From Patiria miniata (lineage: Eukaryota; Echinodermata; Asteroidea; Valvatida; Asterinidae), in assembly GCF_015706575.1 (NCBI RefSeq), contig NW_024037071.1, positions 10,095,774 to 10,159,773 on the forward strand: DNA of 64,000 nt, in the 5' to 3' direction. Under the pieces are notes generated by a model. The model was given only the letters and a program-made list of their open reading frames with translations, ran no database searches and was not told the origin of the DNA. The position numbers were made by a program, and so were the translations under genes. Positions 23,101 to 35,100 of this stretch are shown one piece after another. Numbering within the stretch: position 1 is the stretch's first letter; every line of letters begins with the position of its first letter.

Positions 23101-26100
23101 GCACTGTATGATTCACTTACATGTGTACTGTACCGGCATCCTGTTCCCAACTTCTTATTATCAGTGCTGTGTTTTTGAGTAATTTAGTACTCAATTATGG
23201 TCTAGATTTGTTCGAATATTTGAATAATCGAACATTGACATTGAGGTAAAAAATTATGTATATCATGCATGTATCGATATATTTTTTCGAGGTAGCTGAC
23301 TTGCCAGTATTTGACAGATTTTAGAGTTGCACAATAGCCCTAACAGTCCCGAATCCTCCAATTTCAATATAATTTTGCACACCGCCTAGGGAGTTGGGGT
23401 TAAGGCTAATATTTTTCATGGGCGTTCTCAAACCATTCGTGTAAAGTGCTCACAAAAATGTGGCATTTGACAGCAAATGAAACCACTCAACTTATACAAA
23501 TACAATTACGTCTCCGATGTCTTTTGTCATCTTCTCAACTCCAGCTTACATTTTTTAAATATGTAAAATGCTTTTCGGATATTTGCTGGATAAACCAATA
23601 TTGGGATATTCGATATATTCGGCACAGCCCTACTTTCCTTCTTTATCTTTACCCTGTAGTCCTCACCTCCAGTGGCCATTGCCAGATGTTTTTAGAAGCA
23701 TAATAATCCCATTCCCCACTGTTGTTGGCGTTCCTTCAAATATTGTTCCTTTTGCTTTTCCATTTTTTTTCACCCAGGCGTTACTTTCGGTGCAGCAAGT
23801 ACAGGGAGATGAGTAAAGGATGGTGCGGCTCAGTTATGGTCGGTAAAATCAACCAGCAGGTGGGTTTAGTGCGAGTGGTTCTCAGTCTTGATTTGCATTT
23901 TTTTTTTTTTTTGAACTGGACATTTTGTCAGGCACGTGGAAGAAGGTCGGTAGGGCGAAAAATGGGTCAAAAGATCAAATTCAGATTTTTTTGGTAATCG
24001 ATAGAGCATGGGAATATCTTTCATATACATTTTTTCTCAAAGGGTAACGTCAGTATTTAACTGTATGAAAAACACGGAACAAGGTTTTTCATTTATTTTC
24101 CCCGGTAAAAGGACATTAGCATGTAAAATAGTACCTAACAAAATACATGTATGTTCCAAGGGCGCTAACGTCCCACTGAAGTTGGTAGGTAAAGCCAAGT
24201 TTATTTCCGGCAAAAGGATGTTATAATTTCACATGTGGCTTAAGCGCATGTTACAGGCCGGGGGAGTTCCCTGTAAAAGGTCGTTAGCATAAAAATGATA
24301 ATAACTTCAAAATTAAGCAATATTTTTTATTAAAAATGCACCATGTTATTTGAATTACTAACACAATTTGTGTGGTTTTTAATTTAGAAATGGGTGCACA
24401 AAACCTTTAAACTTGATTATCTCGAAACGTGTTTTTGTTTGCGAAGATGGCTGCTAACTTTCTTTTCCTGATAATTTTTGAAATTTCACACAATTATTTT
24501 TATGCAGATTGATTTTGCAGATATTATGAAAAGCCTTTGCTTTTCTTCTCCTGTCACCAAACCTCCCCTAAAGCAAAGTCTAAAGTGCTCATCCTTATCC
24601 TAACCCACCCAAATACTTTAAGCCTCCTGAAGTAATTTGAGAATTTCACAGGTTTGAGAAAGGACGAAGAGTCCGACTACCTTCAGTCCAAATTTGGACT
24701 GGTGTCCCTTGAAAGTTAAATTAAAAATAAAAAAGTTTGGAAGATTCAGGATTGTTAATATACAGTATTGATATAAATATTTTCCTCCATTCTGTGAATG
24801 ACAGTGTGATGCCTTGCATCGTCAGCCATTGAAGGATCGCAACGGAACACAAGAGTCTCAGGAAAGGAAATCTGAAAAGGAGATCCCACAGAAACCCCAA
24901 CAAAATGGAAGGGGCAGCACTAGAATGGAACACGCAAACCCTCATAGAGAACCAACCAGCCAACCCAAGAATCCTCCTAGCAGGTCGACCGTGACCAATC
25001 CCACTTCTGCCACCAAAAATTCAGGGGTCGCCGATGGCACGGTCAAACAGGGTCCGAGAGTATATCCTGATGAGTCAATGCAGTACACTGAGAGGGTACA
25101 TAAAAGCAGCCTGCCTCCTCAAGGCCTGGCACTGAAGGACAAACCACTGCCGAAGTCGGTTTCTGTCCTCCGGTCAGAAATGGATGAACTGTCAGAGAGC
25201 TTTTCCTCCCAGATGGACATTTCTGGCAGTGATGATGTCTTCGTCACCAGCTCGGGTGCAGAAAAACCTGCACAGGGTCTTTCTACTACCAGACCGAGCA
25301 GTGGAAGTCAGGCTGCCATGGTTCATCTCAAGGAGGCAGGTCAAGACAGTGCCCAACAAGGATTAAGAGGGAAAGAAACACTTTCTCCCAGGGAGTTGAC
25401 TGAGCAGCAGAAGGCGCAAGCAACTGACTCCAGAGGTGCTCAGAGGGCAGCAATCCCAGGGTCTACTGCTGTTATCTCGTCTAAGGCTTCCAAGCCTTCC
25501 AATCAGGTTATTGCTGGTGGACAATCCACAGCCAACAGCCAATCATCAAGCAGCTCCATCGCACAGATCCAATCAAAACCCACCACTTTCGCCAATGGTT
25601 CCCTTGCAGCCAAGGATGTAGTCCCTTCTGTCCCCTCACTAGCAAATAACCATCGAATTAACCTTGCAACTAAGCCAAAAGACCTACAAGTTGCGGCCAG
25701 CAAGCAGCAAACAGCAGCTTCCACCATCCAGGACAGACAGGCCAAGCCCGTTGATATCGTGGACCTCACAGCAGATGACCCAACCACAGAAGCCCGGACA
25801 GTCTCATCTAACAACCAAGCCAGACAGGCCATCCCAGCGACCCGTCCCACAGCACCCACTACGTCAACCTCCACCAATGGGCAGCTTAACCTCTTTCAGT
25901 CTTTTGGGAAGGTGACCTCTCAGCGAGAGCAGTTGATTCAGGCAGTTCAGAAGGACATGCAGCTCAAGCATCAGCTGATCAGAGATCTTGACAAACAGAA
26001 GGTGAGCGCTTATCACACCTTGTCCTAGACAAAATCTTTCCAACCAAGATTGAAAATTCAGTTATTATAAATTCATTATAGCGGAACATTTCCTCAGATT

Positions 26101-29100
26101 TGTTTTACAAAGGCAATATTTTGAACAATGAACAAAAAACTGGCTTATTAACTCAGTGTCCTTCACCTACCTAAAAAAGTGACCAGGTCTTGGAGGATTT
26201 TGTAGCAGGGATGTAGTCGAGCCCATCACAAGTCCAGTCACAAGTCAATCACAAGTCCAGTCACAAGTCCAGTCACAAGTCCTGTTGCAAGTCCAGTCAC
26301 AAGTCCAGTCCCAAGTCCAGTCACACGTCCAGTCACAAGTCCAGTCACAAGTCCATTCACAAGTCCAGTCACAAGTCCAGTCACAAGTCCAGTCCCAAGT
26401 CCAGTCCCAAGTCCAGTCACAAGTCCATTCACAAGTCCAGTCACAAGTCCAGTCCCAAGTCCAGTCACAAGTCCAGTCACAAGTCCAGTCACAAGTCCAG
26501 TCCCAAGTCCAGTCCCAAGTCCAGTCCCAAGTCCATTCACAAGTCCATTCACAAGTCCAGTCCCAAGTCCAGTCCCAAGTCCAGTCACAAGTCCAGTCAC
26601 AAGTCCAGTCCCAAGTCCAGTCACAAGTCCAGTCACAAGTCCAGTCACAAGTCCAGTCCCAAGTCCAGTCCCAAGTCCAGTCACAAGTCCATTCACAAGT
26701 CCAGTCACAAGTCCAGTCACAAGTCCAGTCCCAAGTCCAGTCACAAGTCCAGTCACAAGTCCAGTCACAAGTCCAGTCCCAAGTCCAGTCCCAAGTCCAG
26801 TCACAAGTCCAGTCACAAGTCAATCACAAGTCCAGTCACATTAAGTCCAGTCACAAGTCCAGTCACAAATAACAGTGGATGAACAATAACAAAGGAATGC
26901 CTTTGTCAAAGCTCATTTGAATAGCTTGTGAGTTGAATTGGGACTGGAGGACTTGTGATGGACTTGCAGGGACTTGTGATGGACTCGACTATGTCCCTGT
27001 TTTGCAGGATTGAGGGAGCCTGTTAGAAAGCCAAATGTTGCTTTCCTGGACTTGACACATTTTTAGAATACCCTGAATGGTTCCTACTGGCAAAAACAAT
27101 CAGAAGGTTTGAATATTGTGCTAACTTTTAATAACGTCTTTTGTAGTGTTCATACATGTAATTTTGCAATAATTTAAAAAAAAAAAACCGAGCAAGCAAA
27201 CTAACAAACAAACATGGTTGATTTTGCTGTGGTTTTCTTACATTTGTAACTTTATAAGTTGTTTTTTTACATCATCATTCTATCCAAGTAATGCAAAATC
27301 AAGAAACATGAAAGATTGAATAGTTACAACTGTCCAAGCATGACACAGATACCAATTCAATGTGAGATCAGTCTCAATCACAGATTCGTCTCAATCACAA
27401 AGCTAACATTTTGTGTTTTGTCGTCATTTTTGTTTCACTCCCCAGAATGTCGTGAAGACAGTCCCTCTATCGATGCTCCCAGACAAGGGGGCCAAGCTGA
27501 TCCAGCGAGTGGCCTCCACAGAGGCAGAGCTCAAGCAGGTTGAGGCTAGAATACAGAAAGCCAGGATGAGCGGTGTGATATGTCTTGCTAACTTAATTTG
27601 AATGTACAACATTTGCTTTTGCTGTAATTTTCAGGAATAAAATGGATTTGGAGGAATAGTATGTAAATGCAAATATTGTTACACTGACTTGTTTCACGTT
27701 TTGGGTTTGTAGATGCTGGAAAAACCAAGAAAACCAATCATGTTCTTGTAGTCTGGTTCCCTGACCCCACTTAAGATGAAACGAAGCAATTTATAGACGT
27801 TGGGGAATTATAAGGTCAGAGAATCAGTCTAGCTGGCTTGTACCCCTTCACAGGTGTGTAATCAATTGCAAAGAAAATGCTGAATAACTAAATATTAAAC
27901 ATTAGGAACAGTTTTTGAGAAAAAAAAACAGTTTTCTCCAACGCTGGTCTGCCAACCAGCGTTGGAAATTGATACAAAAATACCACTTTACTTCAAAATG
28001 TCAGCACACCAGGAGCCATGATTGTACGGGATGCTTTAGACTGCCATTCCCTAACAGTCCAGTAAAGAATTTCATGGTAAATTCATTGATCATTTTGTTT
28101 TTTGATGTTTGCAAATATTATATCTTCCTTTTTATTGGGTTTTGAGCAGTGGGGATATCAATTGTAACTTTTACGACAAGAACAGAATGAGTGACAAGGA
28201 TTTTGTTAAAAGCGTGTGTCAATTTTACTCTATTATTTTACCATCATCTGCATGAAATTTTTTCATGGTGAACAGAATCCGTTTGCAGTTTCTGTTCACA
28301 GGCGTAAAAGACTGTAGGATAAAATACATGTACCTATGAAAAATGTCAAAATCTCAGTCTACAATGTACAATGTACCCGTAAAAGGATGCAGAATGAATC
28401 ATGATAATTATTGTAGGTTGTTTTTTTTTTTAACTCTGCAATGCATTTTCAACAATAAGTACTGCTTTGGAAGTGAAAACATTCGATCCTATATTAAAAT
28501 TCTGCCGGACATGGCATTTTAGGCACACAAAAAAAGTCTCCGGTTTCTGGTATGGCGCTTGCCCCAAAAGTGGTGCGGCGACGTAGCCTTTTTTTTCTTC
28601 TTTTTTTTTACGTTTTTTTTCTTCCCTCAAATGTTGGCTGACTAACTTTAGTACAAATATATGGGAGTCCAGAGAGGCCACAAAAAGCTTATACTCGATC
28701 ATAACCCCATCTAAAAACACGTTATAATTGTGCAGCAGCAGGATTCCAGTCAAACCAGTGAGTTTGGCGGTTTTGAGACATCATCTTACATTGGAAAAAA
28801 CTTTTTAATTTTGCCAACGGACATGGCTATGGCGACGCGCGCGCATACCAGAAACCAGATACTTTTTTTTTGTCCTTAAAAAAAACCACTTTCAAACCCT
28901 CCTTCCTGCTACATTTTCCCCCCAACATTGACCAGAATTCTGGATTCTTCCCTGACTGTTTTCTTTTCTAATCACCCTGTTATTAGCCACCTCGCTGTTC
29001 TTGGTCTTTTGATACAGGGCTCTTGTCGGCAAATACGATGAACGGAAGTTACCAGCCAGTGACATTGACCTCAGGGCATCTCTTGCATCAACAGCCCTAC

Positions 29101-32100
29101 ATGGCCTACCAGACCGCTGGTAAGATACCTCATTCAAGGGCCCAAGTTCACAGAGCTGTTAATTGAGCATAGACATTTTCTAAGCATGGAAGGCATTTGC
29201 TAATGTAGCAATAATGAAACAAAGGTTATCGGCCACAATATGCAATCTGTATTGCTCTTGACTGGTAGTCAAATGACCTCTTTATAATTCAACTTGTGAG
29301 TAGCTTCTGATCTGACATTGGGTGGTCGTCCCATTCATCCGACTACAACTGTGTGTTGTTTGCGGTCTTCAGTGGTGTGGCCTACGTACTTCAATAATGT
29401 CAGGCTTTCAACTTTTCCTACTTTTCTTATTATTTTTCTGTTTCTGGGTTTTTGTTTTTTTAATTTTTGCCTTGCTCCTACATGTATTTTACCAACTTTT
29501 TTCTTGAAATTTCTAATTTTTTTCTTTAAATTCCTACTTTTTCCTACTGTTTTGTCCCAAAATGTCATTAAATATTTTTCGTAACAGTGTAACACCCTGT
29601 TACATGTATATGTAAATTACGCAATGAAGGGCTTGGGTGCAGGAGTACTGCAACAGTGCAACTTTACTTCCAAGAGCTTAGTTGAGGATGGAGCACAAGT
29701 GTTGTGAATACAGAACATGCCAAAAATGGGCTTATGATGCTGTGTACATGGGAGAGTGTCAACGAAAACTTCTCCTGAAAGCCCACAAAAGTCCTACCTT
29801 TATCCCTATATTTTCCTCAAAAGTCCTATTTTTGCCCTGTATCTTTGAAAATGTTGATCCTTTTGTTCTACTTCTTGCACCTGGGTCTGCTTGAAAGCCT
29901 GTATTATGATCATGTGGTGCTTATACATAGTGCTTTGTACCAAAGTCTCATTTACTTCCCCTGTTCATCAATTCAAGAGACCATTTTCTGCATCAACTTG
30001 CGATCAGTATAGCTCTCTATGTACCCTCACATACAATATATCTCTGGGTGGAAAGGGCAACTGTAGTACAATGTATTGCCCAAGTACACAAGCATTAGTG
30101 TTCCCCATCGAACCACCACACCATTGCACATGTGTCACTTACCATAACCATTGGACCACAGAGCTCCACATACTCCACATAACATTGCATCTTGTATTGT
30201 CCATCCAGCCCAGCCCCAGGTGCTTACGCTGTACGGCGGTCGCATGACAACCGTCAGACAGCGAGAGGTCGGAGCTGTCACTAAAGATGCCATTGAAAAA
30301 CTGCACAGGTAAGCTTTCTCTTGATGTTGCACACATGTACTACCTGGATAGTCGTTTTTATTTTCACTGATGTGCACATGTGTAGATTAGCAGTTGATCA
30401 TTTTTTTAATAACATATTCTGTTTATCTGGAGTAGTTGCTGTAGAAAGAAACAGTGTGTCTCTGAATGTGAGCAACCTTGATTGAAATGTCAAAAGTTGA
30501 AGAAAGAAAAAAAAAATACACATTTTGACAGAAGATTGCTTTAGATTCTTGATTATCACAGGCTGATCTTTGTTTGCACTTATTATGTACATGTACTAGG
30601 GTTATACAAATTTGTGACTGTGTATCATAAAGTCATGAAATGAGAATGCCACATTCCAACATTGTGACATGAAGAGCTGTACCACTATGGGCTCCGTGCG
30701 CGACCAAGAGAAGGCACTTATTTACATGTACCACTTTCGAGAGCCCCAGGAACAGGACAAGTTTGCACGCGTACAACGCAAAGTACGCACAAAATGATTT
30801 GATTCTGAATGTGCCATAGTGTCTCCAGGTGAGCGTCAGGCATCGTAAGCAATGCGTTCGAATGTCACTCCAAGTGGTCTCTCCCAACTCTCCCTTTCTT
30901 ACTGTAGAGGGGGTACTTGTGCACGGAGCCCATTCTGTGAACAAACACGGACAAAACACAGGCTTTTTCACTCTCAATGCTTTTGGCTTTTTTTTTTAAT
31001 TAACCTGAGCTGTTCTTTGCATTGCTTGGCCAGTGCATGTTGATTTATTATTCCCCTCCTACCCCCACCCCCCCTAATAAATATAAAGAAGTAAGTAAAT
31101 GAATGAAATAAAAATAAACATAAAGATGAACATATTTCTGTTTCTTTTCTAAGCAATTCATTTGTAGGCTGCCCTCGTATTACTTGGCTACAGCTTGTAA
31201 TTACACATGCGCCTATGGAAACAGCTGAATCTATTTTCCTTTATAAGGGCACGTCTCAATTCATATCCTTGACGAGTTCCGGACAAGTTGCAGACATCGT
31301 ACCAGGTTATAAGTTGCAGGATTCTGAACAACTTCCCCGCAATCTTCCCGCAAATCAGTATAACTGAGTCAAGCAGTTGCCAATGAAAATTTTCCAAGAA
31401 CATGTCCGGGACAAATGCAGAGCTTCTCCCAAGCAAAGTAGGTGATTCTACCCGCAACTTGTCCGGAACTCGAATAGAGACGGGCCCTTACTGCCAGCGG
31501 TAGCCAAGATATTCACACACAGCAACACGTTCTCTCAATGCAGCTCTCTGCAAACATGCCCCGCAGCGGACACAGAAACCGATGACCCCGAGGGGTTAAA
31601 GGTCAGCCTGATGATCCACCAACGGCAGGCCCTGACCTGGCTGATCTGGAGGGAGCAGCAGCATCCGTGTGGGGGAATTCTGGGTAAGTATCCATGACGA
31701 CAGACTGACTCTGGAGACCGTCAAATATGGTTTTGAAAATGGCAGACAAGTACATCTTTTGTGCACATGTTAAAACAATGGACTTGGGTGATAAAACAAG
31801 TGCAAAAATCGCTGGAGGTTGATCGTATTGCTTCGTATACCGTGCACAATTTGAGACAGAGGAATAGACCACCCTACCCTCTCCCCGTGCCCAGTGTCAT
31901 AATACCCTATGGGCTCCGTGTGCCAACAAAAGAGGGCACATTTTTACCACATTTGAGAGCCCCTTGGACGGTGTGCTGCACTGGTTCGCGCACGAAGTAC
32001 GCAGGACTTATTTATCCTGAATGTGCACAAAGCTATAAGCCATATCATCTTCGCGCGTGAGTGTCAGGCGTCGTCGACGCGCGAATACGTTCAAATTTAA

Positions 32101-35100
32101 CTTGCGATGGTCTCGCAGACTAATCCCCGCCCCCAATAACTTTGGATCATTTGAAACACACAGTGGATAGACCGGTATTAAAACCAGTCTAGGTCAACCC
32201 CAACTCTCCTTTTCTGGCCGTTGAAGGGTACTTGTGCACGGAGCCCATACACACTTTAGACTATTGTTACCTTAGAACACATTCCCTAGATATTTCACAA
32301 TACATGTATTTCTGAGATTCAGAGAACACAATGACCCACACAAAAAGGGGTGGGGGTCCCCTAAGTCACATATCTTGTTTGAAATTTATTTCTTGCACCA
32401 TTTTCATCCACAGCAAAAAATATAATGAAGAGTGAGAATTTTAGATACCCTTTCAAACTAATTATTAGTTGGTACATGTACTAAAAACACCTTGTAGTTT
32501 CAATAGTAGTTTAATAACAATTCACTATTGCATTCACACAGGGCCCTTGACCACACTGTCGTCAACATAATGGGTCTGCCATTTGTGGTACCGGGTCCGA
32601 TCGAACACGGGTAGGCAAGGCATACCATTCACAATTATTACACTCGAGATTTGGAATTTCTACCAGGGTATAGCCTCTTAACCCTGGTTCCAACTAGGGC
32701 TGAGTTTTGGAGTAGAGCTTTGGACCCTCGTAGAAGCCATGTTAGAGTCTTGCTGATGTGATAATGGTTCTAGAACTATCAGGCTTTTTAAAAGGTCCAG
32801 CGCAGAGAATTGGGGATAATGCTGAAAGGACTTGGATAAGTTGGATTCAAACTCCCTCTCAAGGAGAGGAGACTTTTCAGGAAAATGGCAAAAGATGTCG
32901 GGCCAATGTTATGGAGAGCTCTAGCAACCTGTAAGGCAGTACATGTGATTGCTTGGCTGAACTTCCCTGTAATTCTGCAAATGTGTTCACTTGTCTGTGT
33001 TTATCTTTCACAGCGGATGACATGGGCCTGGGCAAAACCCTGACCATGATCTCACTGACTCTGTGGCAGAAACAACACGGTGATGCTGCTCCAGAGAAAG
33101 TACAAGATCCCCAGACAAAAGGTGAGAAAATCTATCATAAGGAAGTTGAAATTAGAAAGCTCACGCTTGAGTTCTTGAGCTTGGAGATCGCAATGTCAGT
33201 TGTTGCTTGTAAAGGGATAGTTTATCAGCGTTCTATTGATACCTTAAGTTTACGTTCCTCTAGTAATGGATGACGGAGCATCATTGAGTTAAAAACAGAA
33301 GCTGAAATCATTCTTCTGCCAAATGGACCTTTCTCAGGGGTACGCCATCTTGAAAATCATAGTGAGGCAAATAACGCAAACAAACATGGCAGTGTAAATA
33401 TTGTGTGTGGTGAACGAGTGACTCTCGCAAAGTTGCAGCAGATTGACAATCTTATAAATGGATGGATAGCTCAGATTCCCCCGAAACATCAATCCGTATC
33501 CTAGGTAGGTCATGTCTCATTGCATTTTAAAGAAGGATCTTGGAATATAAAGCCTAAAACAGTGGCCGAACTGAAGTTTCCGTGTAGTAGTTAACGCCAC
33601 AGCACCACTGTCAATGTCAGACTTTCTATTTTCACTTTATCATCCTTGGCGTTTTCTGAGCTGAAGTTGCATTTGTTTGGTCGGAAATGCTTACATTATA
33701 AGCCTATCCAAGAATTGCCATTCGCACAGGACCATCATTTCCCAAAAATAAGAGGAACTGGAGCCCAATACGAACATGGAAAAGGCTCCTCCATGCAGTC
33801 ATTTCTCAATGGTCATGCCTTGTACCCGAATCATTTACACGCAAAACGATACGAGCCTTCAAGACGCTTGTCTGCTCTACTAATAAACAGGTGTCTCGAA
33901 GGCCCATATCATTTTGCACATAAACGAGTCGGGGTACAGAACATGACCGTTGAGAAATTTCTTCATGTAAGAGAAATTTGTCATGTTCGTATCTGGCTCC
34001 AGTTTCTCTTATTTCTGGGAAACGACATGTCCTGTGCGAATGACAATTCACAGATAATGCAGTACCCGCTGCTATATACATTAGATTTGAACTGGCCAAC
34101 CGATACCGTTAGCTCGGTGTTCGAGTGGTAAGACATCTGCACTAGAAAGCAGGAGGTCGTGGGTTCGAGTCTCACCCGAGTGATTTTTTCCAACTTTCAC
34201 TCGGGAGGTAACACACTGAGTATACAGTGTTTATACGTCGGTGAAGGGCAAAAACCTAATTTGATTTACATCACCCCGACACAAAATTCCATCTGATGAA
34301 TAGTTAATGCGGTACCCGCTGCTATGTACATCAGATTCGAACCAGCCAACCGATCCCGTTAGCTCGGTGGTCAAGTGGTAAGACATCTGCACTAGAAAGC
34401 ACGAGGTCGTGGGTTCGAGTCCCACCTGAGTGATTTTTTCCAACTTTCACTCAGGAGGTAACACACTGAGTATACAGTGTTTATATGTCGGTGAAGGGCA
34501 AAACCTAATTTAATTCACAGATAGATTTATAATGTAAGTAGTTTAACACAGAAGACTTTACATCCGCAGACCAAGGGTTCATCACTTCGCGAGCCACCCT
34601 AGTTGTGTGCCCCGCCTCCCTCATGCTACAGTGGCAGAAAGAAGTGGAGCGGCGCTGTGCACCAGGCCGCCTGTCCACCTATCTGTACCACGGCTCCAAC
34701 CGCGAGCGTAGCGCCAAAGCCCTGGCCCAGTACGACATGGTCTTCACCACCTACAATCTAGTCAGCAAGGAGCTGTCTTATCTATCCGCCAAGGAAAAGG
34801 GAGATGAACCGGTGAAGGTAACTGAGCCATCTGTTGAAATTCAGCAGAATTACAAAAACATTTCCTTAACCCACTAGTTCCTGTACTGCCTTATACCATC
34901 CTGCATGCTGTGACTCAAACGGTTACAGCCCGATAGTCCGAAGGCTCGATAGTCCGAAGGTTCTTTGGTCCGAAGGGTTATCAGTCCGAAGGTTCGTTAG
35001 TCCGAAGGTTCAATAGTCCGAAGGTTCGATAATCGGAAGGTTCGATAGTCCGAAGGGCCCAATAGTCCGAAAATAGAATAAGGTTCATTAATCCAAAGGT

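Noticed and set aside
26238-26872. Long open frames of 192-195 codons on both strands
   Set aside because: They are by-products of a 12-bp minisatellite inside TTF2 intron 5. No start context, splice logic or family supports them.
33646-34131. 161-codon frame in TTF2 intron 10
   Set aside because: It runs through a foldback MITE and a SINE; no domain is recognisable.
34108-34182. Functional tRNA-Ser gene from the AGA-like loop
   Set aside because: The loop CTAGAAA suggests an AGA anticodon, but there is no long variable arm, the acceptor stem fails, and the unit is duplicated with a SINE tail.
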